Below, piece after piece: positions 42,805 to 51,749 of a stretch of DNA of 64,000 bases. Location: assembly GCA_038562555.1 (NCBI GenBank), contig JBCFBK010000006.1, positions 1 through 64,000 of the forward strand, in the 5' to 3' direction. Position numbers and translations under genes: made by a program. This stretch comes from JBCFBK01 sp038562555. GTDB lineage: Bacteria; Bacteroidota; Bacteroidia; Bacteroidales; Prolixibacteraceae. A model generated the notes under the pieces. The model had not been told where the DNA came from, searched no databases, and worked only from the letters and a program-made list of their open reading frames with translations. The number at the start of each line of letters is the position of its first letter. The stretch's first letter is position 1.

Positions 42805-43671
42805 CTATTGGCCCAGGTAAGCCTTTAATAAGCGGTTCCGGTAATGATTTTTTAGTTTCTTAATCGATTTTTCCTTAATCTGCCTGACGCGTTCTCTCGT
42901 GAGGCCAAAAACTTCTCCTATTTCTTCGAGCGTATGCTGAGGATAACCATTTAATCCGAAGTAATATTTAATGATTTCGGCTTCCCGCTCTCCCAATGTC
43001 GAAAGTGTTCTTTCAATTTCCTTACGCAGGGAATTTGTGATCAGCACATTGTCGGGGCTGGGCGATTCATTGTTAAGCATGATATCATATAAGCTGTTAT
43101 CATCTTCGTCACGCAAAGGAGCATCCATCGAAACGTGATGGCTCGATACTTTCATCGCATCTTCAACGACATCAGACGAAGTCTCAAGAATATTGGCAAC
43201 CTCGTCGGGAGTCGGTTCCCGTTGAAACTCCTGTTCCAGTTTTGAAAAGGTCCTGTTAATTTTATTGATCGATCCGATTTTGTTTAATGGTAACCTGACG
43301 ATCCGGGCTTGTTCGGCCAACGCCTGCAGAATAGATTGGCGGATCCACCACACAGCATAGGAAATAAACTTGAACCCCCTGGTTTCATCAAAACGTTGGG
43401 CCGCTTTTATAAGACCGAGATTGCCTTCGTTGATGAGATCGGGCAGGCTCAGTCCCTGATTCTGATATTGCTTGGAAACGGAAACGACAAACCTCAGATT
43501 TGCTTTAATCAGCTCTTCCAGTGCCTGTTGGTCGCCCTTTCTGATCCGCTTTGCCAGTTCCACCTCCCTTTCGGCGCTCAGAAGCTCAACCTTACCAATA
43601 TCGTGAAGATATTTGTCGAGTGACAGGGTTTCCCGATTCGTAACCTGTTTTGTTATTTTTAGCTGCCTCAT
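42805..43671 (-). CDS. rpoD: Primary RNA polymerase sigma factor
   Basis: A 288-residue housekeeping sigma factor of the short Bacteroidota form, lacking region 1.1. Region 1.2 is LDKYLHDIGKVELLSAEREV; region 2 has LRFVVSVSKQYQNQGLSLPD and FKFISYAVWWIRQSI; region 3 follows; region 4 has the HTH HTLEEIGEVFGLTRERVRQI. It recognises the TAnnTTTG promoters seen across this window. It is transcribed leftward and is divergent from rho across a 500-base non-coding region. Confidence 0.96.
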   Translation of the reverse strand: MRQLKITKQVTNRETLSLDKYLHDIGKVELLSAEREVELAKRIRKGDQQALEELIKANLRFVVSVSKQYQNQGLSLPDLINEGNLGLIKAAQRFDETRGFKFISYAVWWIRQSILQALAEQARIVRLPLNKIGSINKINRTFSKLEQEFQREPTPDEVANILETSSDVVEDAMKVSSHHVSMDAPLRDEDDNSLYDIMLNNESPSPDNVLITNSLRKEIERTLSTLGEREAEIIKYYFGLNGYPQHTLEEIGEVFGLTRERVRQIKEKSIKKLKNHYRNRLLKAYLGQ

Positions 43672-43976
43672 AGGATAACTTCCTTAAATGCGTTGTTGAT
43701 TTACGATAATAAAACTGACAGGAACGTATAAAGTTTAATGGTGCTGAAAATAATCAATAATCGTCGTATTTCGTTTTTTAAGTGTGTTTTTTTTTTGAAA
43801 TGCACGAATTTCTGTACGAAGTGTGTTGATTTGTTCACGAGCGGGCCGATTTTTAGTTCGAATACGGTATAAGTCAAAGCGGTTTACCGGTTATTTTTTT
43901 CGGTTGTCACGTTTTATAGTAAATAATATAGAGGTCTAAATGAATCCCGCCGGATTTTTTCGCCGTATAAACAAAC

Positions 43977-44012
43977 TATTCTTAATACTTCGTGTTTTAA
44001 ATATTAAGAATA
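43977..44012. promoter_or_regulatory. Perfect 11-bp inverted repeat upstream of rho
   Basis: TATTCTTAATA (43977-43987) and its exact complement (44002-44012) with a 14-base interior. It could be a DNA operator for rpoD or rho, or a hairpin in the rho leader. Confidence 0.5.
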
Positions 44013-44096
44013 AGCAGTATCTTCCCGGAAAATTCCGAAAAATAATTGATTTTTTTGGCAGATCCCTACTTATTAGTTATAATTGCAGGAAATTCG

Positions 44097-44124
44097 AAAG
44101 AATAATCCTAAAAGAATAATCCTA
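44097..44124. repeat. Tandem 14-base duplication before rho
   Basis: AAAGAATAATCCTA occurs twice with no spacer (44097-44110 and 44111-44124). The unit is twice the 7-base period seen elsewhere in the window, but it has no internal heptamer symmetry. Confidence 0.8.
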
Positions 44125-44174
44125 AATTTATCAATCTTCTCCAAATTCTTTGGACTTAATTAATTAGCAAAAAT

Positions 44175-45959
44175 ATGTATGATATTATTGAATTAAGCAG
44201 AAAACTGCTTCCTGATCTTCGGGAAATAGCAAAAGAGCTTAAAATCAAAAAAGTAGAATCTTATAAGAAACAAGATTTAATTTATAAGATACTGGATACC
44301 CAGGCTATTCTTGCCTCTGAAAGGAAAATGGAGAATGCCCGGGAAAAAACCATTAAAGTGAAGCCTGTTTCTGTTAATAAGCAGAACGATGCAACTGAAG
44401 CATCTCAGGAGGAAGACAGCGGAGACGAAACGGAGCAGCCGAAAAAAAGGCGCCGGACAGCCGTTGTGCTTAAAGCTGCCGCGGCATTTGACTTTGCCCG
44501 CAGACAACGGGAAAAATTATATCCTCATCAACAGCCGCAACAGCAGCCTCAGCAAACACAACCGGCACAGAACGAGGAGCCAAGGTTTGAAAGGATGGAA
44601 GAAACTCAGGACAGGGAAATCGAGCAGGTTCCCGCTGAGGTGAATCAGCCTGATGAAACGCCTGAGTTGGTAAAAAGGGAGCAACAGATGCAGGCACCGG
44701 ACGAAAAACAAGAAGCGCCGCGTGATCCTCAGAAAGATTTTAAACCGGACTCCTTCAAAAGTAAACATCCTAAAAGAGACGGTCTTAATAAGCCTCCAAA
44801 AGGGAACAATGCAAGCCAAAATGAAAAACCCTACGAATTTGAAGGAATTATAACCAACTCGGGCGTTTTGGAAATTATGCCCGACGGGTATGGTTTCTTG
44901 CGCTCGTCCGACTTTAACTATCTGAACTCACCGGATGATATTTATGTTTCACAGTCACAGATCAAGTTATTTGGACTGAAAACAGGAGATTCTGTGAGAG
45001 GTACCATACGCCCTCCCAAGGAAGGAGAGAAGTATTTTCCGCTGATCAAGGTTGTCGAAATTAACGGACGCACGCCCGATTATATCCGGGACCGGGTTCC
45101 CTTCGATCATTTGACGCCCTTATTTCCGAACGAAAAATTTAACCTGACCGGCAACGGACACGATAATATTTCTACCCGGGTTGTTGATTTATTTGCGCCG
45201 ATCGGCAAGGGTCAGCGTGGTTTGATCGTTGCTCAGCCTAAAACGGGTAAGACCATGTTGCTGAAAGAAATAGCCAATGCCATTGCCGCGAATCATCCGG
45301 AAGTGTATATGATTGTTCTGCTCATCGACGAACGGCCTGAAGAGGTTACCGACATGGCACGCAGCGTAAACGCAGAGGTTATTTCATCGACCTTCGACGA
45401 ACCCGCCGACAGGCACGTTCGGGTGGCCGGGATGGTTCTTGAAAAAGCTAAACGCCTGGTTGAATGTGGTCACGACGTAGTTATCCTGCTCGATTCGATT
45501 ACCCGTCTTGCCCGCGCATATAATACCGTTGCTCCCGCTTCCGGAAAAGTTCTTTCGGGAGGTGTCGATGCCAACGCGTTACACAAGCCAAAACGGTTTT
45601 TCGGCGCTGCCCGTAATATTGAGGAAGGCGGTTCGCTGACCATTCTGGCAACTGCATTGACCGATACCGGTTCGAAGATGGATGATGTGATCTTTGAAGA
45701 ATTCAAGGGAACGGGTAATATGGAACTTCAGCTTGACCGCAAGTTGTCGAACAAACGGATCTTCCCGGCTGTAGATATTGTTTCATCGAGCACACGGCGT
45801 GAAGACTTGCTGTTGTCGAGAGCGATGATGGATAAGGTCTGGATCCTGAGAAATTACCTGGCCGACATGAATTCACTTGAAGCGATGGACTTTATTAAAG
45901 ACCGGTTGATGAAGACTAATTCGATCGAAGAGTTTCTGATTTCAATGAACAGTGAATAA
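44175..45959 (+). CDS. rho: Transcription termination factor Rho with long disordered insert
   Basis: Hexameric RNA helicase that ends transcription. Of 594 residues, the Rho_N/SAP-like domain is 1-45 (LREIAKELKIKKVESYKKQD). A polar insert of about 165 residues (50-215) is rich in Gln, Glu, Pro and Lys (PHQQPQQQPQQTQPAQ). The cold-shock RNA-binding domain follows (EIMPDGYGFLRSSDF), then the ATPase with P-loop QPKTGKTMLL near residue 353, Walker B VVILLDSITRLARAYN and LSGGVDANALHKPKRFFGAARN. Such inserts are typical of Bacteroidota Rho; in Bacteroides thetaiotaomicron the region has been reported to drive phase separation. It is monocistronic and ends at a terminator shared with the aminopeptidase. 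Confidence 0.97.
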   Translation: MYDIIELSRKLLPDLREIAKELKIKKVESYKKQDLIYKILDTQAILASERKMENAREKTIKVKPVSVNKQNDATEASQEEDSGDETEQPKKRRRTAVVLKAAAAFDFARRQREKLYPHQQPQQQPQQTQPAQNEEPRFERMEETQDREIEQVPAEVNQPDETPELVKREQQMQAPDEKQEAPRDPQKDFKPDSFKSKHPKRDGLNKPPKGNNASQNEKPYEFEGIITNSGVLEIMPDGYGFLRSSDFNYLNSPDDIYVSQSQIKLFGLKTGDSVRGTIRPPKEGEKYFPLIKVVEINGRTPDYIRDRVPFDHLTPLFPNEKFNLTGNGHDNISTRVVDLFAPIGKGQRGLIVAQPKTGKTMLLKEIANAIAANHPEVYMIVLLIDERPEEVTDMARSVNAEVISSTFDEPADRHVRVAGMVLEKAKRLVECGHDVVILLDSITRLARAYNTVAPASGKVLSGGVDANALHKPKRFFGAARNIEEGGSLTILATALTDTGSKMDDVIFEEFKGTGNMELQLDRKLSNKRIFPAVDIVSSSTRREDLLLSRAMMDKVWILRNYLADMNSLEAMDFIKDRLMKTNSIEEFLISMNSE

Positions 45960-45975
45960 GCGATCGTAAGATAAT

Positions 45976-46009
45976 AAAGAAGGCCGGAAAAAATTTTCCG
46001 GCCTTCTTT
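45976..46009. terminator. Bidirectional terminator between rho and aminopeptidase P gene
   Basis: A 16-bp perfect inverted repeat (45976-45991 with 45994-46009), core AAGGCCGG/CCGGCCTT, with A and T runs on both sides. It lies between convergent genes and overlaps the aminopeptidase stop codon by two bases. Confidence 0.9.
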
Positions 46010-47789
46010 ATTTCAGAGGAAGCGTCAACTTGCTCAAAAAGTGTTTTTCATCGTTGTTTACGAAGGGCGACAGCTCGTCATAGCACCATTTATGATAGCT
46101 GTTGATCCAGCTGATCTCAGTGGGAGTCAACAATTTTGTGTCGATGAGGGGCAGATCAACAGGACAGAGGGTCAGGGTTTCAAATCCGTAAAACTGTCCG
46201 AATCCGGTCTTTTCACGTTTCACACATACCATCATATTTTCGGTGCGTATTCCGTATTGACCTTCCCGGTACAATCCTGGTTCGTTCGAAAGCACCATGC
46301 CGGGCAGGATCGGGTATTCATTGAATTCCTGCCGGATGTTCATAGGACCTTCATGGACGTTGAGAAAATAACCTACGCCGTGTGAAGTGCCGTGTCCATA
46401 GTTTATTCCCTCATCCCACATCGCTTTACGGGCGAGAATATCCAGATTACAACCTTTGGTTCCTGCCGGGAACTTTGCCGCGGTCAGGCTGATCATTCCT
46501 TTAAGTGCGCGTGTAAAATCAGCTTTTTGTTGTGGTGTTGGCGGCGACAGTGCAATAGTCCGGGTGATATCGGTAGTACCCGATACGTATTGGCCGCCGC
46601 TGTCAATAAGCAGAATGCCTTCCTTTTCAACAGGAACGGCATTTTCTTTGGTGGTCCGGCGGTGGATGAGCGCCCCGGTTTCCCCGTAACCCACAATTGG
46701 CGGGAAACTGGCTCCCCGGAAGCCTTCCTGTAAAGAACGGAAGTATTCGACCTTCAGGCCAATGTCATAATCGGAAATATTCTCGTTGCCAATGTTTTGG
46801 TCGAGCCAGTAAAGGAAACTGATCATGGCGGCGCCGTCCTTCTTCATGGTTCGGCGGATATGCCTTAATTCCGTTTCCGATTTTACTGCCTTTAGCCGGG
46901 CTGGTGCAGAAAGCTGCTCAACGACCCTTACATCTTCGGGAATGGCATCGGCCAGAGCCTGGCTCGTACGGCCCGGATCAAGTGCAATTACTCCTTTAAG
47001 CTGCTTCAGTTCTTCAAAAACCGCTTCGTAGGGCTTCATGACAATTCCTTCCTGGTTTAGTTTTTCGGCCAATGGTAAACGCACTTTGGCTGGAGCAATG
47101 AAGAGCTGTGCACTGTCGGCGGTAATCAGTCCGTATCCGATAAAAACAGGATTACAAATAATATCGCTGCCACGCAAATTGAATGTCCATGCCAGGTCGT
47201 CGAGTGCTGTGATCACGGTACTCTGTGCCCCTGCTTCACCGATAAGTTGTCTGATCTTATCCATTTTTTCTGCACGGCCTAATCCGGCGTATTTCAGATC
47301 GTGCTCAAAGACCGGTGAGTCGGGAAGAGGTTCCCGGTTATACCAGAATCCCGACAGTAAATCACCACAGGGTTTCAAATCAATCTTTTTTTGCTTTAAC
47401 GATAACCTGAAATTTCTGTATTGGCTTAGCGAGATGCACCGGGAATCAGTCCCCACTACACTGCCCGGGGTTAACAGGGATGCCAGCCATTCCTCGGCTG
47501 ACGGGGTTCCTTCCATTCTCAGTTTCATCAGTTCAATCCCTGTTTCTTCCAACTCGCTGGCTGCCTGTAGAAAATAGCGTGAATCGGTCCACAGGGCTGC
47601 CTTATTTTCAGTGACGGCGACAAAGCCGGCTGATCCGCTGAAGCCGGTAATAAATTCGCGTGTCTGCCAGTGACCGGGAAGGTCTTCACTTTGATGCGGA
47701 TCGGTACCTGAAAAATAATATGCATCGAGACCTTGCCTTTTTATCTGCCGGCGTAATTGCTCAATTCGTTGTCGTATCATCTTTCCCAT
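46008..47789 (-). CDS. Xaa-Pro aminopeptidase, M24B family
   Basis: A three-domain aminopeptidase P of 593 residues that removes an N-terminal residue preceding proline. Two creatinase-like domains (1-310) precede the pita-bread metallopeptidase. Metal ligands: the Asp pair in LLIDSGGQYVSGTTDITRT, the His in GHGTSHGVGYFLN, and the Glu residues in LSNEPGLYREGQYGIRTEN. The C-terminal extension ISWINSYHKWCYDELSPF is typical of the long cytosolic type also found in eukaryotes. No signal peptide. It has its own strand context: NUDIX lies 47 bases upstream. Confidence 0.95.
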   Translation of the reverse strand: MGKMIRQRIEQLRRQIKRQGLDAYYFSGTDPHQSEDLPGHWQTREFITGFSGSAGFVAVTENKAALWTDSRYFLQAASELEETGIELMKLRMEGTPSAEEWLASLLTPGSVVGTDSRCISLSQYRNFRLSLKQKKIDLKPCGDLLSGFWYNREPLPDSPVFEHDLKYAGLGRAEKMDKIRQLIGEAGAQSTVITALDDLAWTFNLRGSDIICNPVFIGYGLITADSAQLFIAPAKVRLPLAEKLNQEGIVMKPYEAVFEELKQLKGVIALDPGRTSQALADAIPEDVRVVEQLSAPARLKAVKSETELRHIRRTMKKDGAAMISFLYWLDQNIGNENISDYDIGLKVEYFRSLQEGFRGASFPPIVGYGETGALIHRRTTKENAVPVEKEGILLIDSGGQYVSGTTDITRTIALSPPTPQQKADFTRALKGMISLTAAKFPAGTKGCNLDILARKAMWDEGINYGHGTSHGVGYFLNVHEGPMNIRQEFNEYPILPGMVLSNEPGLYREGQYGIRTENMMVCVKREKTGFGQFYGFETLTLCPVDLPLIDTKLLTPTEISWINSYHKWCYDELSPFVNNDEKHFLSKLTLPLK

Positions 47790-47836
47790 AACTTTTATTT
47801 AGACACACCTTGTCACCTTGCAACTTCGCCGCCTTT

Positions 47837-48385
47837 TTACGGTTTCCCGTCTTCGTTAGTCTTTCCCAAAATTTTTTCGATAATTTTTCTGATTGATGAG
47901 GATGGTATTTCATCAAAAGGCACTTCTGCTGGTTTATAAAACTCAAAAGCCGAAATATCGTCCATGGGAATAATCTGGTCGAGGGAGTAAACGGTAACCT
48001 TAAATGCAAGATCAAGTGTGTAAACAGAAAGACCGGAAAACGGATACTCGTTCGGAAACGAACAGAAGTACTCCATACTGCTCACTTTAACTCCCAGCTC
48101 TTCAAACAATTCCCGGCTCAGGGCTTCTTCTGCCGATTCCATGGGTTCGATAAAGCCGCCGGGGAGATCAAGCATTCCGATGTGAGGTTCGATGGCCCGC
48201 CTGGTGAGCATAAGTCGCCCGTTTGCATCAAATATTAGTGCAGCCACTGCGGCCGACGCATTGAAGTAATAGGTGAATGCGCAGTTCTCGCATTTTTTGA
48301 CGCGTATTCCGATCTTCAGAAACCGTCCGGAGCCGCATCTTGGGCAGAAGCTGAAAACTTCGACGGGGTGTGCATCAGCATACAT
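47837..48385 (-). CDS. NUDIX hydrolase with zinc ribbon
   Basis: A 182-residue pyrophosphohydrolase. An N-terminal zinc ribbon (FCPRCGSGRF and CENCAF, about residues 14-37) resembles that of NADH pyrophosphatase NudC, but the protein is shorter and lacks its SQPWPFPxS motif. The Nudix box is GGFIEPMESAEEALSRELFEELGV (cited as GGFIEP through EELGV, about 76-99), complete with the REXXEE core as RELFEE. A nucleotide-diphosphate substrate is expected but unknown. It is 47 bases upstream of the aminopeptidase gene. Confidence 0.9.
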   Translation of the reverse strand: MYADAHPVEVFSFCPRCGSGRFLKIGIRVKKCENCAFTYYFNASAAVAALIFDANGRLMLTRRAIEPHIGMLDLPGGFIEPMESAEEALSRELFEELGVKVSSMEYFCSFPNEYPFSGLSVYTLDLAFKVTVYSLDQIIPMDDISAFEFYKPAEVPFDEIPSSSIRKIIEKILGKTNEDGKP

Positions 48386-48434
48386 AAATTGAGGAATATC
48401 ATATACCGGAGTGCGTGAACGACCGGCATAATCA

Positions 48435-49349
48435 TTATTTTATAAAACTCATCGATCTCAACCACTGAACAAACATACCCGGCCATTGTTCTGCCGGCTT
48501 GTTAATTTTATTCATCCCGAATCCATGGCCTCCCTGGTGAAAAATATGCATTTCTGCCGGGACTTTGTTCTTTTTCAGTGCCATGTAAAACCGGATTGAA
48601 TTTTCAGGAACAACAGCACGGTCATCATCGGCAAGAACCAGGAATGCCGGGGGTGTCTTTTCATTTACCTGTAAGTCGTTGGAATAGGTTGACGCCAGTT
48701 TCCAGTCATTGGTTTCTCCGATCAGATTTTTTCGGGAGCCCATATGTCCGATCTCTTCATCGAAACTGATAACGGGATAAAGCAAAAGCATAAAATCGGG
48801 TCTGCTGCTTAAGCGGGTTGTCGGGTCGGTTGCCTCGGCATTTCCGACATCATAATGAGTTCCCGCCGTGGATGCCAGATGTCCTCCGGCTGAGGAGCCG
48901 GCAATCCCGACCCGGTAAGGGTCTATTTTCCACTCAGCAGCTTTTGACCTGACATAGCGGATGGCCTGCAACGCGTCCGACAGCGGAATGTCCGGATTGC
49001 CATAAGGGAGGCGGTATTTAAGAACAATGCCTGCGATGCCGTTTTGTTTCAGGTATTCAGCCATCATAAATCCTTCATGTTCGATTGCTTCAACCCAGTA
49101 TCCTCCTCCTGGACAAATAACGACGGCAGCGCCGGTATTTTTTTCCTGTTCAGGCAGATAAACGAATAGTTCGGCCTCTGAAACGTTTTCATACCGGCCG
49201 GTTCCGCGTTCAACATGAAATTTTTCCTCTCCGGGAGGAGTGTTTTTGTTTGGAGCCCCGTCGGGCCACAGCTTCAAGCGGTAATCTTGCGTCATTCCCT
49301 GTATCGATAATGAGATCAATAATAACGTTAACAACCTGAGTTTTTTCAT
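48435..49349 (-). CDS. Secreted alpha/beta-hydrolase esterase
   Basis: A 304-residue exported esterase, starting at the ATG at 49349 with signal peptide MKKLRLLTLLLISLSIQG. The fold is that of BD-FAE/acetyl-xylan-esterase-like lipases: oxyanion region VVICPGGGYW, nucleophile GSSAGGH, acid VLADDDRAVVPENS, and catalytic His in HQGGHGFGM. In Bacteroidota such enzymes deacetylate plant polysaccharides; no polysaccharide-utilisation genes are adjacent here. It is monocistronic and divergent from the LysE gene. Confidence 0.88.
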   Translation of the reverse strand: MKKLRLLTLLLISLSIQGMTQDYRLKLWPDGAPNKNTPPGEEKFHVERGTGRYENVSEAELFVYLPEQEKNTGAAVVICPGGGYWVEAIEHEGFMMAEYLKQNGIAGIVLKYRLPYGNPDIPLSDALQAIRYVRSKAAEWKIDPYRVGIAGSSAGGHLASTAGTHYDVGNAEATDPTTRLSSRPDFMLLLYPVISFDEEIGHMGSRKNLIGETNDWKLASTYSNDLQVNEKTPPAFLVLADDDRAVVPENSIRFYMALKKNKVPAEMHIFHQGGHGFGMNKINKPAEQWPGMFVQWLRSMSFIK

Positions 49350-49486
49350 TTGCAGTTTTTTTATTAATATCAATAAAGCCGGCATAAACTGTCAGTAAAA
49401 ATACAAATATAGTTGCTGTTGTTCTGATTTTGGTGAAAGATTGAGTGAATTTGGCTACATGAGGCGGTTAGAAAGGCTTTTTCTTT

Positions 49487-49494
49487 TATTTTTG
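49487..49494 (+). promoter_or_regulatory. -7 box directly before the LysE start codon
   Basis: TATTTTTG matches TAnnTTTG and ends 5 bases before the ATG at 49499. If it is used, the mRNA would start at or inside the start codon. Confidence 0.4.
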
Positions 49495-49498
49495 TACA

Positions 49499-50137
49499 AT
49501 GGAATTATCACTTTTGATAAAGGGGATTATGATTGGGCTTGCAGTATCAGTGCCACTGGGGCCTATTGGCGTCCTCATCATTCATCGGACCGTCAATAAA
49601 GACAAGACTTCAGGATTTCTTACCGGCCTGGGAGCTTCGCTCACCGATGTTATCTATGCAGTAATTGCAGGCTTTAGTTTAACGTACATTATTGATTTTA
49701 TCAGGTTGCATCAGTTAACTTTTCATATTCTTGGAGCATTGATCGTGTTTTTTCTTGGAGCTTACATTTTCAGGAAAAACCCGGCACATGATATGCGAAA
49801 ATACCGCAGGATCGGTTGTACCTATTACAAAGATCTGATTTCGACTTTTTTAATCACATTCCCCAATCCTCTGGTCGTTTTTATATTTTTGGCTGTATTT
49901 GCAAGCTCCGGAGTAGCTTTTCACATCAGTCAGCCTTATCACGCTATTTTAATGATCCTGGGAATATTCACGGGAGCGAGTCTCTGGTGGTTAATCCTGA
50001 CCAATCTGGTTAGTTCGTTCAGACATAAATTCAGTTTGCGCGTTTTATGGTGGGTCAATAAAGTCTCAGGCGCTCTGATTATGATCCTTGTGCTGGTCTC
50101 CTTTTTTGTTTCGCTCAATAAAATTTCGGGCCTTTAA
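49499..50137 (+). CDS. LysE-family amino-acid exporter
   Basis: A 212-residue inner-membrane protein with about six helices. The N-terminal MIGLAVSVPLGPIGVLIIHR and the following GFLTGLGASLTDVIYAVIAG are the LysE/RhtB signature, and the loop IGCTYYKDLISTFLITFPNP contains the conserved NP. Substrates in the family are amino acids or related metabolites; none can be assigned. The stop overlaps the convergent thioesterase by four bases (50134-50137). Confidence 0.88.
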   Translation: MELSLLIKGIMIGLAVSVPLGPIGVLIIHRTVNKDKTSGFLTGLGASLTDVIYAVIAGFSLTYIIDFIRLHQLTFHILGALIVFFLGAYIFRKNPAHDMRKYRRIGCTYYKDLISTFLITFPNPLVVFIFLAVFASSGVAFHISQPYHAILMILGIFTGASLWWLILTNLVSSFRHKFSLRVLWWVNKVSGALIMILVLVSFFVSLNKISGL

Positions 50138-50538
50138 AAATATTTTTCAAGGGCATTCATGAAAATGGGCGGAGCTTTGCACGGCCTGTTTGTTTTTTCG
50201 TTAAAAAATGCCAGCACCGTTTCTCCTTTATTCAGCAGTTCGTTGTGTTGGTTGTAAATTTCGGTTTTTATGGGAAATTTTACCTGCGGGACCCGGTCAA
50301 CAATCGTTTTGACGGTGAGCAGATCGTCATAATACGCCGGTTTGAGGTAATTGATACTGATGCTCCGTGCCGGCAGAAGAATGCCGCTGTCTTCAATTTC
50401 TTTATAGGTAAACCCCATGTCGCGGATCATCTCGGTTCGTCCGATTTCATAGTAACGAAGATATTTACCGTAATACACGATGCCCATTTTGTCGGTATCT
50501 TCGTAATAAACACGGATTTTTGTTTCGCTGATCAACAT
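50134..50538 (-). CDS. Acyl-CoA thioesterase (YbgC/FadM type)
   Basis: A 134-residue hot-dog fold 4HBT protein. The N-terminus ETKIRVYYEDTDKMGIVYYG contains the catalytic Asp in the position used by YbgC-type thioesterases (DTDxxGxVYxxxY). RARSISINYLKPA and TEIYNQHNELLNKGETVLAFF follow the family pattern. It hydrolyses short- or medium-chain acyl-CoA. The SDR gene lies 6 bases upstream on the same strand, so these form an operon; LysE converges with a 4-base overlap. Confidence 0.9.
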   Translation of the reverse strand: MLISETKIRVYYEDTDKMGIVYYGKYLRYYEIGRTEMIRDMGFTYKEIEDSGILLPARSISINYLKPAYYDDLLTVKTIVDRVPQVKFPIKTEIYNQHNELLNKGETVLAFFNEKTNRPCKAPPIFMNALEKYF

Positions 50539-50544
50539 GGTGGC

Positions 50545-51348
50545 TTATTTAAGTGGCGAATTGGGTTCCTTGGCCATATGGTTAAAAGTTAGCCGGTCAG
50601 TGAGGCCGGGAAAGAATTTACCCAGAAGGACCGATATCTTACCCTCCATGAAGGTCAGGATCAGTTGCCTCCTGCGTTTTTTTACGGCGCGTACAATATA
50701 ACCGGCACATTTCTCAGGCGACATCATTTTTCCTTCATTTCGAGGCGTTTCTCCCTGCTTAGATCCGTCGGCAGTCAGCGCAGCCATCCTGACTTCGGAT
50801 GCTGTGAAGCCGGGTGCCGCGACAAGAACGTGCAGCCCTTTTTTGAGGTTCTCAATACGCAGGGTATCCAAAAAACCCCTTACTGCAAATTTGGAGGCGG
50901 CATAGCCAGTCCGGCCGGGAAGGCCGATATATCCGGCAATGGAAATGATGCCGACAACCGAACCCATGGTCCGGAGCAGGTGGGGAAGGGCAAATTTGGT
51001 ACAATAAACGGTTCCCCAAAAGTTGACATCCATAAGTTTGCGGATAACACTGAGTTCAACCTCCTCGAAAACGGCCCGCATGGAGATTCCGGCGTTGTTA
51101 ATCAGTATATCAATCCGGCCAAAGTGGCCGACTGCTCTGTCAATGAGCGTTCTGCAGTCATTTTCGATGCTTACATCAGTTTGTTGTATAAGTACTTCTG
51201 CAGGCGCCAGGTCTTTTTTCAGCACTTCGAGTAAATCAATCCGCCGGGCTGCCAGCACAAGCCGGCATCCTTCCGCCGCAAATGCGTATGCCAGGGCCTT
51301 TCCGATGCCGGAGGATGCTCCGGTGATGATCACCACTTTGTCTTTCAT
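50545..51348 (-). CDS. Short-chain dehydrogenase/reductase
   Basis: A 267-residue NAD(P)-dependent oxidoreductase. Cofactor motif TGASSGIG near residue 10, NNAG near residue 90, and the catalytic YxxxK as GYAASKFA. The segment MSPEKCAGYIVRAVKKRRRQ after the core resembles the DHRS7/RhlG-like lipid-acting SDRs. I prefer the ATG at 51348; an in-frame ATG exists at 51366. It is followed after 6 bases by the thioesterase, suggesting acyl-chain metabolism. Confidence 0.9.
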   Translation of the reverse strand: MKDKVVIITGASSGIGKALAYAFAAEGCRLVLAARRIDLLEVLKKDLAPAEVLIQQTDVSIENDCRTLIDRAVGHFGRIDILINNAGISMRAVFEEVELSVIRKLMDVNFWGTVYCTKFALPHLLRTMGSVVGIISIAGYIGLPGRTGYAASKFAVRGFLDTLRIENLKKGLHVLVAAPGFTASEVRMAALTADGSKQGETPRNEGKMMSPEKCAGYIVRAVKKRRRQLILTFMEGKISVLLGKFFPGLTDRLTFNHMAKEPNSPLK

Positions 51349-51548
51349 TTTAGTTCTCGTGCTCATAGTTTTCTTTCATCCCGTGAAGGCGAGCGTCTCA
51401 CGGTTTGGTATTCGCGCTGTCGCATCAAAGGTATTTGCGAGATAAAAAACAAAAATAAGCTTTTTTTTTCTGTTGACGAAGAAGGAGGTTTACCCGGGAT
51501 CGTTGAAACCCCGGGGCCGCATTTTTTTTGAAATTTTGGTATCTAAAG

Positions 51549-51579
51549 TTTGCAATTAAAAGGAGAGTTTTTACCTTTG
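51549..51579 (+). promoter_or_regulatory. Promoter of tRNA-Lys
   Basis: TTTG (51549-51552), 19 bases, TACCTTTG (51572-51579): a near-ideal Bacteroidota promoter 38 bases before the tRNA. Confidence 0.75.
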
Positions 51580-51617
51580 CCCCGCCTTTAAACAAAAAGG
51601 CAAGTGAAAATAAGGAT

Positions 51618-51690
51618 GACTCAGTAGCTCAGCAGGTAGAGCACATCCCTTTTAAGGATGGGGTCCTGGGTTCGAATCCCAGCTGAGTCA
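51618..51690 (+). tRNA. tRNA-Lys (anticodon UUU)
   Basis: A 73-base cloverleaf: acceptor GACUCAG/CUGAGUC, D-arm GCUCAGCAGGUAGAGC, anticodon loop CUUUUAA with anticodon UUU, T-arm CUGGGUUCGAAUCCCAG. Discriminator A; no encoded CCA. Confidence 0.97.
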
Positions 51691-51713
51691 CATTGCAAGG
51701 CAACAAAAAACAC

Positions 51714-51749
51714 AAAAAGCGCTTAAATTGAACAGTTTAGGCGCTTTTT
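51714..51749 (+). terminator. Terminator of tRNA-Lys
   Basis: Stem AAAAAGCGC plus TAAA pairs with TTTA plus GCGCTTTTT (one mismatch) around an 8-base loop and ends in a T run, 23 bases after the tRNA. Confidence 0.85.

Larger units (their letters stand above)
43672..44174. other. 500-base divergent control region between rpoD and rho
   Basis: AT-rich and without any credible gene. It contains a perfect 11-bp inverted repeat (43977-43987 with 44002-44012), and a perfect 14-base tandem duplication (44097-44124) that lies 50 bases before the rho ATG. The length suggests a long rho leader, which would suit known autoregulation of rho in other bacteria; no RNA family was recognised. Confidence 0.5.

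Noticed and set aside
47804..47828. CACCTTG repeated before the aminopeptidase gene as another heptamer tract
   Set aside because: The spacing is 8 bases, so it does not fit the 7-base period.
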